Part shown: piece after piece, positions 11,173 through 21,873 of the stretch
Layout of the letters: every line of letters starts with the position of its first letter
Position numbering within the stretch: the first letter of the stretch is position 1
Origin: Alentia gelatinosa
Lineage: Eukaryota; Annelida; Polychaeta; Phyllodocida; Polynoidae
Reading direction: 5' to 3'
Assembly (NCBI GenBank): GCA_950022655.1
Contig: OX465582.1
Location: 96,548,704-96,612,703, forward strand
DNA: 64,000 bases
The notes under the pieces: generated by a model
What the model was told of the DNA's origin: nothing
The model's database searches: none
Seen by the model: the letters and a program-made list of their open reading frames with translations, nothing else
Program-made: the position numbers and the translations under genes

Positions 11173-11559
11173 CTGGCAGTATTCGGACCGACTGGGATTA
11201 TCATGTGGACTGACATTCCTGGCGGCTCCGAAAGCGTCCGTGAGTAAAAGCGGGTGTTTCCGAACGTGACCAGCATGACACAAGCAACACTCCGTGGTCG
11301 CAGGGCGTGTGGGCATCGCTCGGCGTCAGCGAGGGCCCATTGTCTGCCCGGTGTAGCCCGGTCACCGGAGAAAAGAGCCGGGAAGTTGGGCGATGTGATT
11401 GTGTCATTCCACCCCACCCCGACCACCACACTTAACATATGGTCCGCTGTTCCAGGCCGCGTTACAGGTACTGACCTCTGTCTCATAACATGATGACAGG
11501 ATATAAAAAGACAACATCTAAATCATTTTCATGTGCTTGTATACAGAATATATATGTGT
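11173..11559. other. GC-richer unassigned stretch
   Basis: Open on both strands for 80-115 codons in several frames because of its composition. None of these translations resembles a family I know, and no splice-site pair frames them. Confidence 0.3.
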
Positions 11560-11829
11560 CAGAGATGCCAGTTGGGGTCAGGGAAAAAAGTGGGAACATT
11601 TTTCATGTGGATTTTTCTGCTTCTTCAGAGAAACCGGGAAAACTTGGATAATATGCCATCGGGCATGACATGGGCCTGAGGGTCTGTGGGAAGTTTAAAC
11701 CACTGTATTATTGGTGTAAATATATGAGGCTAGATCAATATTATCTTTGTTTGACGCAAGGAAAAAACGATTACATATACATGTACTGAATATGAAAAAG
11801 TGGATTTAAACGGAAAACTGACATCTCTG
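11560..11829 (+). mobile_element. hAT-like MITE
   Basis: Terminal inverted repeats CAGAGATGCCAGTT and AACTGACATCTCTG bound 270 bp. The left end continues GGGGTCAGGAAAAAA, shared with the inverted copies at 16855 and 49039. A CAGRG-type terminus is typical of hAT elements; no clear 8-bp duplication is visible here, so the superfamily is an inference. Confidence 0.6.
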
Positions 11830-12045
11830 TGTTCTTGTCCTATAATCTCTTTCATGTTTAGGATATATGAGCCAATAACGCTTCAACGATGATGAAGCAG
11901 ACGGATTACACAATAATATGCCCGCATCTCCTCCCAATCGCGTGTATTCATTTCGGCCTGTGGCAAAAGAACTACGTGGGTCTCTCAAATGACTTCTGGT
12001 CAGCGTTATGCCACGTATACATAAATACACAATAATGGCCGGTTT

Positions 12046-12180
12046 GGTTGACGGGTGGCCATAACCTCCCAAGTAGTAGACGCGTTGTAATACGCGAGCG
12101 ATATTAAATATAAAACGTCATTAACTACTAGATAAAGGTAGCCCAGTCCACATGATCCGTTCTTTGTATTTATTATCCAC
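12046..12180 (+). mobile_element. Diverged relative of the 7933 hairpin
   Basis: GACGCGTTGTAATACGCGAG and the trailing TGTATTTATTATCCACC match the centre and right flank of the 7933-8060 element. The right arm is decayed. Confidence 0.4.
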
Positions 12181-12292
12181 CAATATGATTATAAATAGGA
12201 ATCAACCATGAATAAAAAAAAAATTCCACAGGCCAGTATTGCTCCTTATTTACTTGGTTACACATGTCGTTCGGCCAAATAATAACATAAAG

Positions 12293-12508
12293 TGGGATTC
12301 ACATACCTCACAGGGTGTTTGTCTGAGACAAATCCTGCTGAGATTCTGTACTCGAACACAATTTCATTGTCGAAATCTAGGGTTCCAATTGCCTGAGACA
12401 TGATTTTTCTCCTGGAGTTGTTGCCAACATTTGCCCCTAATAAGGAAAAGAATCTTATGGAATTTTGAACTCTATGAGGTACATGAATCCCATCGTGTGA
12501 ATCCCATT
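12293..12508 (+). mobile_element. TIR element, single-copy form of the satellite family
   Basis: Left end GTGGGATTCAC then CCTCACAGGGTGTTTG and TGAGACAAATCCTGCTGAG; right end TGAGGTACATGAATCCCATC and GTGTGAATCCCATT, the inverse of the full left end seen at 25607. The left end has lost about 16 bp. This is the plain element from which the 25447-26240 array was built. Confidence 0.7.
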
Positions 12509-12781
12509 GAACAACGTATTATTTAGCATTAGAGCATTGAGTGTATGAGAGTAATACGTTTGTAATAGGCTACCTGTTTAGATTATCCCCATGGAGATAT
12601 AATGGATGCTAATTTGGTGGGTGATGTAACCGCGGTAAATTAAAGTCTTATATATATATATAATAATTATAATTATGTATAAAACTATAGGCTAATACAC
12701 GATTGCAGTGGCACATGCACATCACCTTAGTAGTACTTCAGATATGGTCTAGACACCACAGGAACATCACAGCAGCTGCAC

Positions 12782-13078
12782 TCTTTTTTTGTTTTTTGTT
12801 TTTTGTTTTAGTAGTTTAACGTCCAATTTGTTCAATTAGACTTACTTTGGGTTTGATCGAATATATGAGATGAATGTAGATAGAAATCCCACCCCTACAC
12901 ATTTACCGAGGTGAGAGTTCTTTTACTTCCCACTCCACATAGACATGGTATGAGAAGGATTGGCCTTTGATATAGCAGTAAATCTACCACTGCTGGGGGG
13001 TGAAGGAGAAAACTGGTTGCAGTGGGACCCGAATTAACAAAGTCCCGTGCTCTTTACCACTGAGCTAACTCCCCACCC
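12782..13078 (-). mobile_element. tRNA-derived SINE
   Basis: Read on the minus strand: a tRNA-like head (GGGGAGTTAGCTCAGTGG with an A-box, AAAGAGCACGGGACTTTG, a degraded B-box), a body with CAGTGGTAGATTTACTGC, and a tail with GGACGTTAAACTACT followed by A/C-rich repeats. Same family as 21437-21743. The B-box is mutated (TTAATTCGGGTCCCA). Confidence 0.75.
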
Positions 13079-13692
13079 ACACTGGTCGCTTTAGTTATGC
13101 TTGCGTGCAAGCATATCCAGTCTGCACCACGAGGAGGCGAGGCGACCAAGAGGGTGAACAGATTGGTAATTTCTGTCCACCCCAGCAGACCCAGCTGCAC
13201 TCAATCACAAGAAAACCCATGGGTATACCCCACTGATGCGCCCGGATCGTCCCAACGCTTATGGTGCCATCTACGTATATAAAAAAAAACTAAACCTATG
13301 TTGGGTTTGACAGTGGCCCGTATGAGCCTACAGCTTTCCGTTGAAATACTTTCACGTACAGGTTATGAATAATATTGATTATCTGTTTGTTTCTGTTCTG
13401 CATCAAAGGCTTTGTTAGTCAAGTCCATAGGTACAAACTATCAGGCACAACCACAGCCTGCTGTTTTCGCAGTTTGCTTTGCAATCACACCTGCTGACAC
13501 CTAAGAGTCAGGTCAGGGGCATATGGGACAAAGGTGTGAAAACATTTCAGTCAACCATACTTCTTAGTTCTTGCTCATTTGGCTCCTAAATAATATATCA
13601 TGTACACAAATACTGTGGGGAGTACAGCTGTGCAGTAATTCATTACCATATGCCATTTTCGTTGGCCATCGAAAACGGGCTTATAGGTGCAC
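13079..13692. other. Unassigned DNA with one Harbinger-like fragment
   Basis: At 13195-13262 the sequence AATCACAAGAAAACCCA and CCCCACTGATGCG matches 61100-61147 of the 60991 element, so this is a fragment of that family. The remainder shows nothing I can name. Confidence 0.4.
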
Positions 13693-13819
13693 AAGCCCAG
13701 CCCCACTGGAGCGATTGAGAGCGATACGATGGGGACCGCTGATTCTATTACCCTTGATCGATGTTTATTTTATCTTATTGACTTGCAACAATCCCGTTGC
13801 TTCAGTGGGGCTGGGCCTT
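13693..13819 (+). mobile_element. Short Harbinger-like MITE
   Basis: TIRs AAGCCCAGCCCCACTG and CAGTGGGGCTGGGCCTT bound 127 bp. The inside (GAGCGATTGAGAGCGAT, TATTGACTTGCAACAATC) matches the block at 61591-61703, so both belong to one subfamily. Confidence 0.65.
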
Positions 13820-14859
13820 AATAAAATGAAGGGAATGGGCATCATATACCTATCTTAATCTATGGAATAATAGAGACAACTATCATCCTTAAGGTTTAGA
13901 CAGCCAAGCCTCGTTGTTGCAATACCCTACTTTGTCTCAGCAGTCATATCTTGTGGAAAACAACAGTTTTATGCTCCCACAGTTTTATGCTTGCCCTTAA
14001 TGTGTCCCAGTGCCTTTCATCTTCAGCTTGCATCTTAATGCAATGACGATACAACAAAGTAAGGCCTAAGTACCACTCTACAAAACAACACAAGAAAAAT
14101 GGTCAGCTAATCTGGATATAATTCAGTTATTTTAATCAATCCTGTTATAGAAATACTATCTACAATAAAGTAAATCCCATCTAGGATGGCCAGCCCAGAT
14201 TGTCCCTCTTTCATTTTAAACATTTTAATTCTGTCGTAACAGAGTACCTATCGCTACTTGTTTGCCTGTGTGGTGGGGAATTCAATAACAAAGGTGTGCC
14301 TGATCTGAAGGCCACAGTGTGGGGTTGGTCGGGGTTGGGGATATGATGTTGGAGGATCTAGCCTAGTAGCGTGCTGTGAGATCAATGCCCCAGCCCTCAG
14401 ACAGGACCCCGACTTGCCGTCATTTGTCAGCGTTAACAAGTGAGGGGAAAAAACCCTGCCGTATCAGGAGACAGTGAGTCATCACCCGAGAAGGCTAAAA
14501 GCGTGCGTAGTTTTAACAAATAAAAAAAAACATCTACTGATGGCGACTAACAGAAGGAGAAAAGGAAAGGCGGACTAAAAAAAACACCCTGAAAAAAAAG
14601 TGAAACTGGGTTCCGGTGTAATTGGTTAAACGGGACACGTAATTGGCATGGTCTAAAACAGTCTTGGGTGTATGCGATTATACGTGCAATCTATGTCATT
14701 ATTAGGGCGGACAGTGTCTATCAACGTTTGATAGTCTCGGGCGTGGCTTGCCTGTGCCAGACGCACATCCATGTGATACTTTTATTATATTCCTCTAGAA
14801 CTGGTGACAATTTCGTCAACGATAACTTGTGTGCACGCGTGCAGCTGTTGGGAATGAGG
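13820..14859. other. Unassigned DNA
   Basis: AT-rich with A-runs near 14520-14600. No supported gene or element boundary. Confidence 0.3.
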
Positions 14860-15147
14860 TTTATCTCACCCCTGGTATTTTTTCTCCATAGACTTAATAT
14901 TGGAAACTCGTATCCAACGCTCATGGAGTATTAAAAAAACAATGGGGGACTATGTAATAGATGTTAGGCAATTAGTCGATGATAAGGGTGAGATAAAATC
15001 TGAACCGCACTCGAAACATAGCCTGCTAATCATATGCCATTAATTTTGGTTTTTACGTAATCTCACTCACCTTTGCCTCGTGAGATTACTCCGCAACCCA
15101 GACTCATGGCATATATTCAGTATCTATGGATCTTGATGCAGTTCCTT
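14860..15147 (+). mobile_element. Two-hairpin foldback element
   Basis: Hairpin 1 from TTTATCTCACCCCTGG to AGGGTGAGATAAA; hairpin 2 arms CCGCACTCGAAACATA and GCATATATTC-GATGCAGTTC around the palindrome TAATCTCACTCACCTTTGCC to GAGATTA at 15058-15088. It is the cleanest sister of the 9531 copy. Confidence 0.7.
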
Positions 15148-16342
15148 CTTTTAGTACTCACAGTCGTCACCAAGCATGACAACAACACTGACACCCAGCG
15201 CGGGTGAATAACACTGGGAATCAAGGACTACTTCTTCCAATATCAATTCCACTGCTATACATGATATAGCCATTTATCGATAAAACCCTGTGGCAATTTT
15301 TTTTTTAAAGTGGAATACTCACATTACACCATCACAGACCTGGCTACACTGAGGACTCAGTATGGAGATCAGTGGCCTTTGAAAAGGGTTAATAAGATAT
15401 GCAATAACTGCGGTTATCTTTTGTAATTATTTATAGGTGAAACATGACGATGGAAAACACCGCTACATAGTAAACAAATGTTCCCCCCTCTCTATGCCAG
15501 TAAATATACATGTACTTTGTACGCTCTTATTTTAACGAGGTGCCGTCAGAAAGGATGCAACTGATGAATATATCAACAACAGGCCCTGAATGAATGTTCG
15601 CGTCTTGTGGGGCAAAGTAAAACATGATATTTAGGAGAACACAATCCTTTGTCCCGGCCATAGCCACCGTTTGCACATGTTCACTCACAATTCCCCGTCC
15701 CGACACCTCTAGTGCAATGAGGTCGGCAATGTGTGGAGATATTTTGTGTTTCTCATTTTTTACGGTTTGAAATCGAGGGATACAAGGATTAAAAAAGACA
15801 CACTCAGAGCTTAAACGTCTTGTAAATGATAGAGTTAACTATGGGGAATGTTTTCTTGTGTGATATTCAAATCTACCAGTCAATGGAAATCAGCCAAATA
15901 TATTAGTGGACGAAAATAAATGAATGGCCGTACTACCAGCGACTGATATTTTACACCATACTCACAAGAACTGCTATTGGTTATTTATTTGTTAGCTGGG
16001 AGTACATAACAACAAAAAAAAGGTCAAGACCGAAAGAGATACTTGATACTGGAAAAAAAAGAACCCTGAAAGCCGAAATAAAAAAAACATAAAGATGCAA
16101 TCGAGAAAAAGACATAGTGAGGTGGCCTGCCCTGCCAAAAACTACAAATCCGTGTTGAGTTGCTACGCTGAATACCGGAGCAATGGGACTAGTGTAGGAA
16201 TTTCAGTGGATTTCTTTTTTCTTTGAGGGTATGAATCATAAGCGGATATGGTTTCACGTCCCGGACTACTTTGCAAAACGCAGCAGTGGAGTTTCCTCGG
16301 CGGCGTCACCTTCTCCGTTGATGTGATTTGTCGTCTGCTCCA
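15148..16342. other. Unassigned DNA
   Basis: AT-rich, several A-runs (16015-16085). No gene, tRNA-like fold or TIR pair recognised. Confidence 0.3.
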
Positions 16343-16637
16343 TTATGTCACCCCTGGTATTTTTATCCCATAGGCTTAACTTTGGAAACTCGTTCTCCAT
16401 GCCAATACGAGTATTGCAGTTTGTTCTGCATGGTCTATATCCTGTGTAATGTCCGTTCTTTTAGTATGTACAGGGGTGAGATAAATACAGAAAGCAACTC
16501 ATTTTCGTCAAGGTCATCGTTCTCCAACTCGTTTGAATGGTATGTGATAATCACTCGTCTGTCGCCTCGTTGACATCACTCCGCATCAAGCTCGTGGAGA
16601 ACGATGACTTTGATCAAAACTGGTTGCTTTCTTCTTT
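16343..16637 (+). mobile_element. Two-hairpin foldback element, subfamily with ATCGTTCTCC stem
   Basis: Hairpin 1 TTATGTCACCCCTGG to CAGGGGTGAGATAAA. Hairpin 2 arms GGTCATCGTTCTCCAACTCG and the inverse ending GGAGAACGATGAC enclose a core ATAATCACTCGTCTGTCGCC. A second member is at 62167-62458. Confidence 0.7.
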
Positions 16638-16854
16638 AATCTACACCTGGATGTCGACGTGGTCACAGGACCTGAGAACGATGTCACTGCTGCTGACATT
16701 TCCACAAAGGGTTTTTCCTAATGATTCCGATAGAAGATTCCCACCCATGCTCCATCAGAACTCTCATACAGACAGTAGGCCTACTAGCAGCAACCCACGT
16801 ATTTTTTTTGTTTCTCAACGATTCGTGGCCAAAACAACTCTGTTGTCTACTTTG

Positions 16855-17128
16855 CAACGATGGCAGTTTTCCACCTTTCCATAGAAATCCTTGATTTCCT
16901 TTCCAGTTTATAGATTTTCTTTTGTTCGGTTGTAGAACAAAGATGATTTAAATTTAGTCTCATTCACACCAATAAGACCGTGGTTGAACCTTCCTATACA
17001 CACAGTCCCATACCATGGCCATCACTGATGTATTTTCCCTGTTTTTCAGGTCTCTCTGAGTCAATAGGCCTAAATTCCACATGAAAATATTTCCACTCTT
17101 TTTTTCCTGACCCCAACTGACATCCCTG
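16855..17128 (-). mobile_element. hAT-like MITE, inverted copy
   Basis: Right end CCTGACCCCAACTGACATCC, CTG is the inverse of the 11560 left end; left end CAACGATGGCAGTTTTCC is the inverse of its right end. Internal TTCCACATGAAAATATTTCC also matches. Confidence 0.6.
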
Positions 17129-18320
17129 ACCTTGAGAGTGACAATTCTTGTCAGATCCAACAAGTGTTATTATGTAGTCTACCAACAACATTTGTCCAGC
17201 AACCTTTTTGTATTCACAAAGACAAAGTATGACAGCCACCCGTGCTTATAGTCAATTATCGTGTATGGTAATCATGGCAAAGGCTTACACCTCAATATGG
17301 TTGGTCATCAGGTGGATGTAAAAATAGGTAGACACACTCCAACCAGATTCGTGAAAACGAAACCTCTCCTCGGAGAGCGTAGGACACGGCGGACTAAATA
17401 GACACACCACCAACGCTATCTCGGTCTGTCTGTCACTCAAATGAAGACAGGACGCACTGGGCGACCTAAGATTTTATTGAAACTTAAAGGCCACCTCAAA
17501 ATTGCTGATTTGACGCAAAATGGACTCGGCAGAGCGTATTAGTCCCATTTTGTTTCTTGTCTGTTTTCGTCCAGACTTTTGAGGCACAAACATAGACTGA
17601 ATAGAGATGCAGACCGATTCGTGATTCACCAACGTCGTCCAGCATTTTAAAGGTTGGACTTGCGATAACGTGATGCTACAAATGTCGCAACACGCACCAT
17701 CAAATGTGCGACTTGGCATAGAGCCATCTGCTTCTACATTCAAAACTACCAAGATCTTTGAGTCTTGTCAGGATCTGTTTTTGATTTTTGAGCATTGATT
17801 TGATAAAGAGACACTCTTTGCCACGTCATATGTTATGTAAACTCTCATTGAGACCGAAGACTGTGATGCAAAATAAATCTTAGTCTTGGGTACTTTTGTC
17901 ATCAGTGTAGGGTGTCACGACAGTATCTCATCAGTATAGCAACCCACTTTGTCCTGCTGCGATTAAAGGCAAACGGTTTGTTGCAAGTGGGGGGTGTTGA
18001 TAACGGCATTGATGTACATAAAAGCACTGTAATAATCAACTTGAACCAATTTGCCGAGGGATTTACAACTGTCAATACTTCTTCAAGCTCACTGCTACCT
18101 TGTCAAGAAAAGGTTTGCTACACTGTGTGATAGGGATGTAATGCATCATTCTCCATAAGTTGTGATCGGAACAGGATTTCTCATCGCAGTTGTTACGATA
18201 CTGGTGACTGTTGAATAATGTTCTCCACCAGTGTTACTATCAGGATACAAGGATGGTCATCTATGACTCCATAGTACAACCTTTATTACTGATGTTACTT
18301 ATACTTCTTAAATTTGCTTA
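17129..18320. other. Unassigned DNA
   Basis: Several frames of 70-90 codons are open, but none shows a motif, a splice-site pair or a composition different from the surroundings. I call no gene. Confidence 0.3.
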
Positions 18321-18765
18321 AAGGCAGGCGTCCACTAACCACGACAAGGCTACGACAAGCGCCAACAAGAAAGTTCCTTGTCGCAGCCTTGTTGTAAGAA
18401 GGGGGGGGCTCTGCATCAGCGTTGTCGGGGCGTGTTGTAGACGTCGCTGGTTCCCGTAAAAAAGACGTCAATGGTTCCGACATACTATGACAGTGATATC
18501 GAGGAAACCAGTGTTGTGCTACGACACTCCATGACAAGGGTCCAGTCGTAAGAAAAATCGAACATGTTCAATGTTGTCGTAGCCTTGTCAGAAGGCTCCT
18601 GACAAGCTTCCAATCGCAGCCCAATCAGGGCCTTGTCGTGGCCTTGTCGTAGACTCTTTTTGGGAACTGGGGTCCACCAACCATGACAAGGCCTCCAATC
18701 GTAGGCCAATCGTGGACCTTGTCGGGAACACATGTAGCCTTGTCGTGGTTGGTGGACGCCCCCCT
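18321..18765. mobile_element. Harbinger-like MITE with TTA duplication
   Basis: TTA at 18318-18320 and 18766-18768 flanks a 445-bp element. TIRs are GGCGTCCACTAACCACGACA and the inverse TGTCGTGGTTGGTGGACGCC, continuing AGGCTAC / GTAGCCT, with one mismatch over 27 bp. The inside is full of scattered, both-strand copies of CCTTGTCGTGG-like words, so it can fold in many ways. The 3-bp TWA duplication suggests PIF/Harbinger. Confidence 0.7.
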
Positions 18766-19161
18766 TTACACTAAATTAGAACCCACGATGTCCACATAGG
18801 TACAAGTAGCACGATACCAGCATCGCCAGTATGTAGTCATTACTTCGCAACGATCGTATTGTACGAGTAGGACCAAATCTAAAACTGTACTTATTCCAGC
18901 TGTGACGGATGGTCTGACGTGGTTATTATACCGATCTTAGACTGAGACGTCTTTGTGTTAATCTCCTCCGTTACCTGTGCAATTCCTGCCGTATCTAAAC
19001 ACAAAAACTATCAGGCGTACATAATGATGTGTAATTAGTCTACCTGTGGTACGTCCTCACGTACCCAAAGCATCTCCCTGTCTTACCACAACCTACCCAT
19101 CTCCACTCGGGCGTTTCCCAGCCACGACCCACGTGACCATGCCAGGTGACCGCGGTATACC

Positions 19162-19578
19162 TAGACTGGCTCAAGTCCCTGCATCCTAAGGCTACCCTCC
19201 TCGCTGGGATACATGGACTGGTACAATCGTAGACTTGCTCAAGTCTTTGATTATGAACGTAAATTGAATGAATAAAATAAATTACAATGTGTAAGGTTCC
19301 TCTGACTGGCTCAGGAATCCTGTGTCAGCCGGGCCAAGGGGAGAGTAGGTGGAGGGGTAAGGAGGGCGTGCGGTGGCGGTAGGCAGCAGTAGGAGAGGTG
19401 GTTAGGACAAAGGGACTGAGGCCAGTCTAGTACAATCGGTATAATGGTCTTCAATTTCTGGCGCTGCTTAGCTCCCACTCCAGGCAAGCCAAAGAAGGAT
19501 AAACACTATAATGGACTTTTTTCTGATTCTGTTTAATCATTTAATGAATGTGCATAATTACGGACTTGAGCAAGTCTA
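19162..19578 (-). mobile_element. Mutator-like MITE (outer), interrupted by a second copy
   Basis: Ends TAGACTGGCTCAAGTCC and GGACTTGAGCAAGTCTA. Flanks CGGTATACC (19153-19161) and TGGTATACC (19579-19587) form a 9-bp duplication with one difference. The interior is split by the element at 19230-19429 and its duplicated GTACAATCG. Confidence 0.75.
19230..19429 (+). mobile_element. Mutator-like MITE (inner, nested)
   Basis: Ends TAGACTTGCTCAAGTC and GACTGAGGCCAGTCTA, 200 bp. Perfect 9-bp target duplication GTACAATCG at 19221-19229 and 19430-19438. It lies in the outer element of the same family, in the opposite orientation. A 9-bp duplication points to Mutator-like (or Merlin-like) transposition. 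Confidence 0.85.
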
Positions 19579-19587
19579 TGGTATACC

Positions 19588-20157
19588 CACCCCCTGGGGC
19601 CTGGATACCCTGGCAAGGTGCCACACCAATTCATTGGCGACTCTTACAGCTCCCGCCCGGTGACCTGGGCAGGCAGGAGGCCCCTCTCGTGGCCTCACAA
19701 AGTTCAACGCAGAGCAAAACATAGCTGGAGTATTATTTCCTACTACTTGATAGAAAATATTCTGTACTTTTCTGTTCATAGTGGGACGCTGTCCAAAATA
19801 AGTATAATTTATTTCAAAGTGGAATGCGTATCTTTGTATGTCTATGTACAAACAAAGTACTTGTATCGTATGTATAGTATAGTGGATTAATCAAGCATAT
19901 CAGTATGCATGTATATGTAAAAGTACATGAATGTTCATGGAATAATAACTATAAACACTAACCACACCGAACTCAATATAGATAGTCAATCACAACAGAT
20001 AGTAACAATACAGTTTCAATGCTCTAATAGCGATCTTCCAAGATATAAAAACGTGTAGGCCTACGATCCCGAAGGTTGGTGCTACTACTTAATGTTATCA
20101 AGAAACGTCAACAATTTTTAAATGATTTGTTTATATGGTGTTAGTTGTCTACACAGT
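19588..20157. other. Unassigned DNA
   Basis: Moderately AT-rich. No gene or repeat boundary found. Confidence 0.3.
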
Positions 20158-20342
20158 ATGATATCATGGAGTGGAGCTGAGTGATATCTGTAGCAGAAAA
20201 CAACAAAAACCATGTAACAAATCATATGAAATTGAATGACGTTTGGATTTTATACCACCCCGTCACGTGTTTTTAACTTCATATGTCAAACGTGGCATAG
20301 AAATAGTTCATGGCATAAACGTGGCATACAGTCAGACCATGT
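20158..20342 (-). mobile_element. Two-hairpin element, inverted partial copy
   Basis: GATATCATGGAGTGGAGCTG then AGTGATATCTGTAGC, AAATCATATGAAATTGA, ATTTTATACCACCCCGTCAC and GTGGCATACAGTCAGACCAT run antiparallel to 62459-62660. It starts within the core palindrome of hairpin 2, so the outer arm is missing. Confidence 0.65.
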
Positions 20343-21436
20343 AGGTATTTACATGCCTTGCATAATGCCATACATGGGAGGTAGTGTCAGGTCAACTACG
20401 GTGAACTATACAGATACTGTATCTTAAATACAAGTATGGTATTGGTTATATATCACAGAGATATTGACTTGCTATAAACTTGGTACACCAAAATTCCCTG
20501 GAATTCTCCTGACTTTATATTTCCCTCACAAATAAAACGAGGAAATCTTTATATTAAGCTACCTTACAACCGTATTTTCCATCCATATATTTTGTGATTT
20601 TCGGACTATATCTTCGAAACGCAATACCATACATCTTCCTTGGCCATCAAGAATATTTTGTTTCCTAAAATTTACACAGATTTCAAAATACCAATGCCTT
20701 GATATGGAAATTCCAATTTTCCCTGACATTTTTTTCCTCTAAATACAGGCCCATGCAGGGCTGCATTATATCATATATTTCTTAAAAAATACATTGTACA
20801 AATTGTATATCTATATCATGGATGTTTTGTTAGACAATGTGCAACGTACAAAGCATGCCAGACCTATGTACATAAGGGGTTTCCCACATGGCCATGTCCC
20901 GTCATCGAAGGCCAGGTGATAAAATGAGTCTCTGGGTGCGTGCAGCCATGTTCACTATCAATATATTTTCACTGACATATAATCTTTACATAATCCACAT
21001 CATTCAACCAATGGAAAACTCTAGACAAGAATCAATAGGAACAGACTAGATTAAGAATTGAATTCACCAATAACATTGGGCCTCTCTGATGGCAGACGGA
21101 TTTTATCTCCTCTTGTATTGTTTGTTTGTCTTTCCGCGCGAAAATAAGTTGGGCAGGGGTCGGGTCAGTATAATGAGGTCAGATGGCGGTCGCCGGTGTG
21201 GTCAACTGAGACAGCACAGTCACTACGGGTGCTGTTCCTATGGCGACTATCAAGGCGACGACTCCAAATGGCGTGTGACGAGGAGGGGCTACGTGGGGGA
21301 GGGAGGGGGCGGTCATCCAGCTTTGTGACGTGCGTCGCCTTAACTTTTTCACAAATAGGTTAATGACCTGTGCTGGGGTTAGGGGTACGGGGGAGGGAAC
21401 GGGATGAAGGGACCGGGACCAGGGAAGATTTGAGAT
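20343..21436. other. Unassigned AT-rich DNA
   Basis: No gene seen. A G-rich patch near 21290-21312 is low complexity. Confidence 0.3.
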
Positions 21437-21743
21437 TTTTTGTTTCTTTGTTTGGGTAGTTTAACGTCCAATATGTTCTATTAGACATATTTTGGGTTCG
21501 ACCGAATCTATGAGATGAAATTAGGTAGAAATCTTGCCCGTACACATTTACCGAGGTGAGAATTAGTTTACTTCCCACACCACATAGACATGGTATGAGA
21601 AAGATTGGCCTTTGATATGGCAGTAAATCTACCACTGCTGGATATGAAGGAGAAATGTGGCTGCAGTGGGAATCGAACCCACAAAGTCCCACAACCTTGG
21701 GATTACAAGTCCAGTGCTCTTTACCACACAGGTAACTCCCCAC
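21437..21743 (-). mobile_element. tRNA-Thr-like SINE, best-preserved copy
   Basis: On the minus strand from 21743: an A-box-like GGGGAGTTACCTGTGTGG, AGAGCACTGG, an anticodon-like CTTGTAA, and B-box GGGTTCGATTCCCAC, then a body with CAGCAGTGGTAGATTTACTG and a 3' tail GGACGTTAAACTACCCAAAC followed by AAAG repeats. The head resembles tRNA-Thr(TGT) with an enlarged variable region. SINE promoters of this kind are read by RNA polymerase III and moved by a partner LINE that recognises the tail. Confidence 0.85.
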
Positions 21744-21796
21744 CTCGGTAAAACAAGTATACTCGTTGCTCTGATAGGTCCAGAAATCAGATAAGT

Positions 21797-21873
21797 ATCC
21801 CAGCGAGGAGGGGTGGGGTAGGTAGAGGGGTAACCAGAGGATGCAGGGACTGAAGCCAGTCTAACAGGAATAC
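21797..21873 (+). mobile_element. Truncated Mutator-like MITE
   Basis: The right end GGACTGAAGCCAGTCTA with the upstream block GTATCCCAGCGAGGAGG matches the outer element at 19162 in reverse. The other terminus is not present. Confidence 0.55.

Noticed and set aside
21655..21743. A genuine tRNA-Thr gene
   Set aside because: A-box, anticodon-like loop and B-box are present but the arms are irregular, the spacing is enlarged, and the same head is fused to a SINE body and tail here and at 12782.
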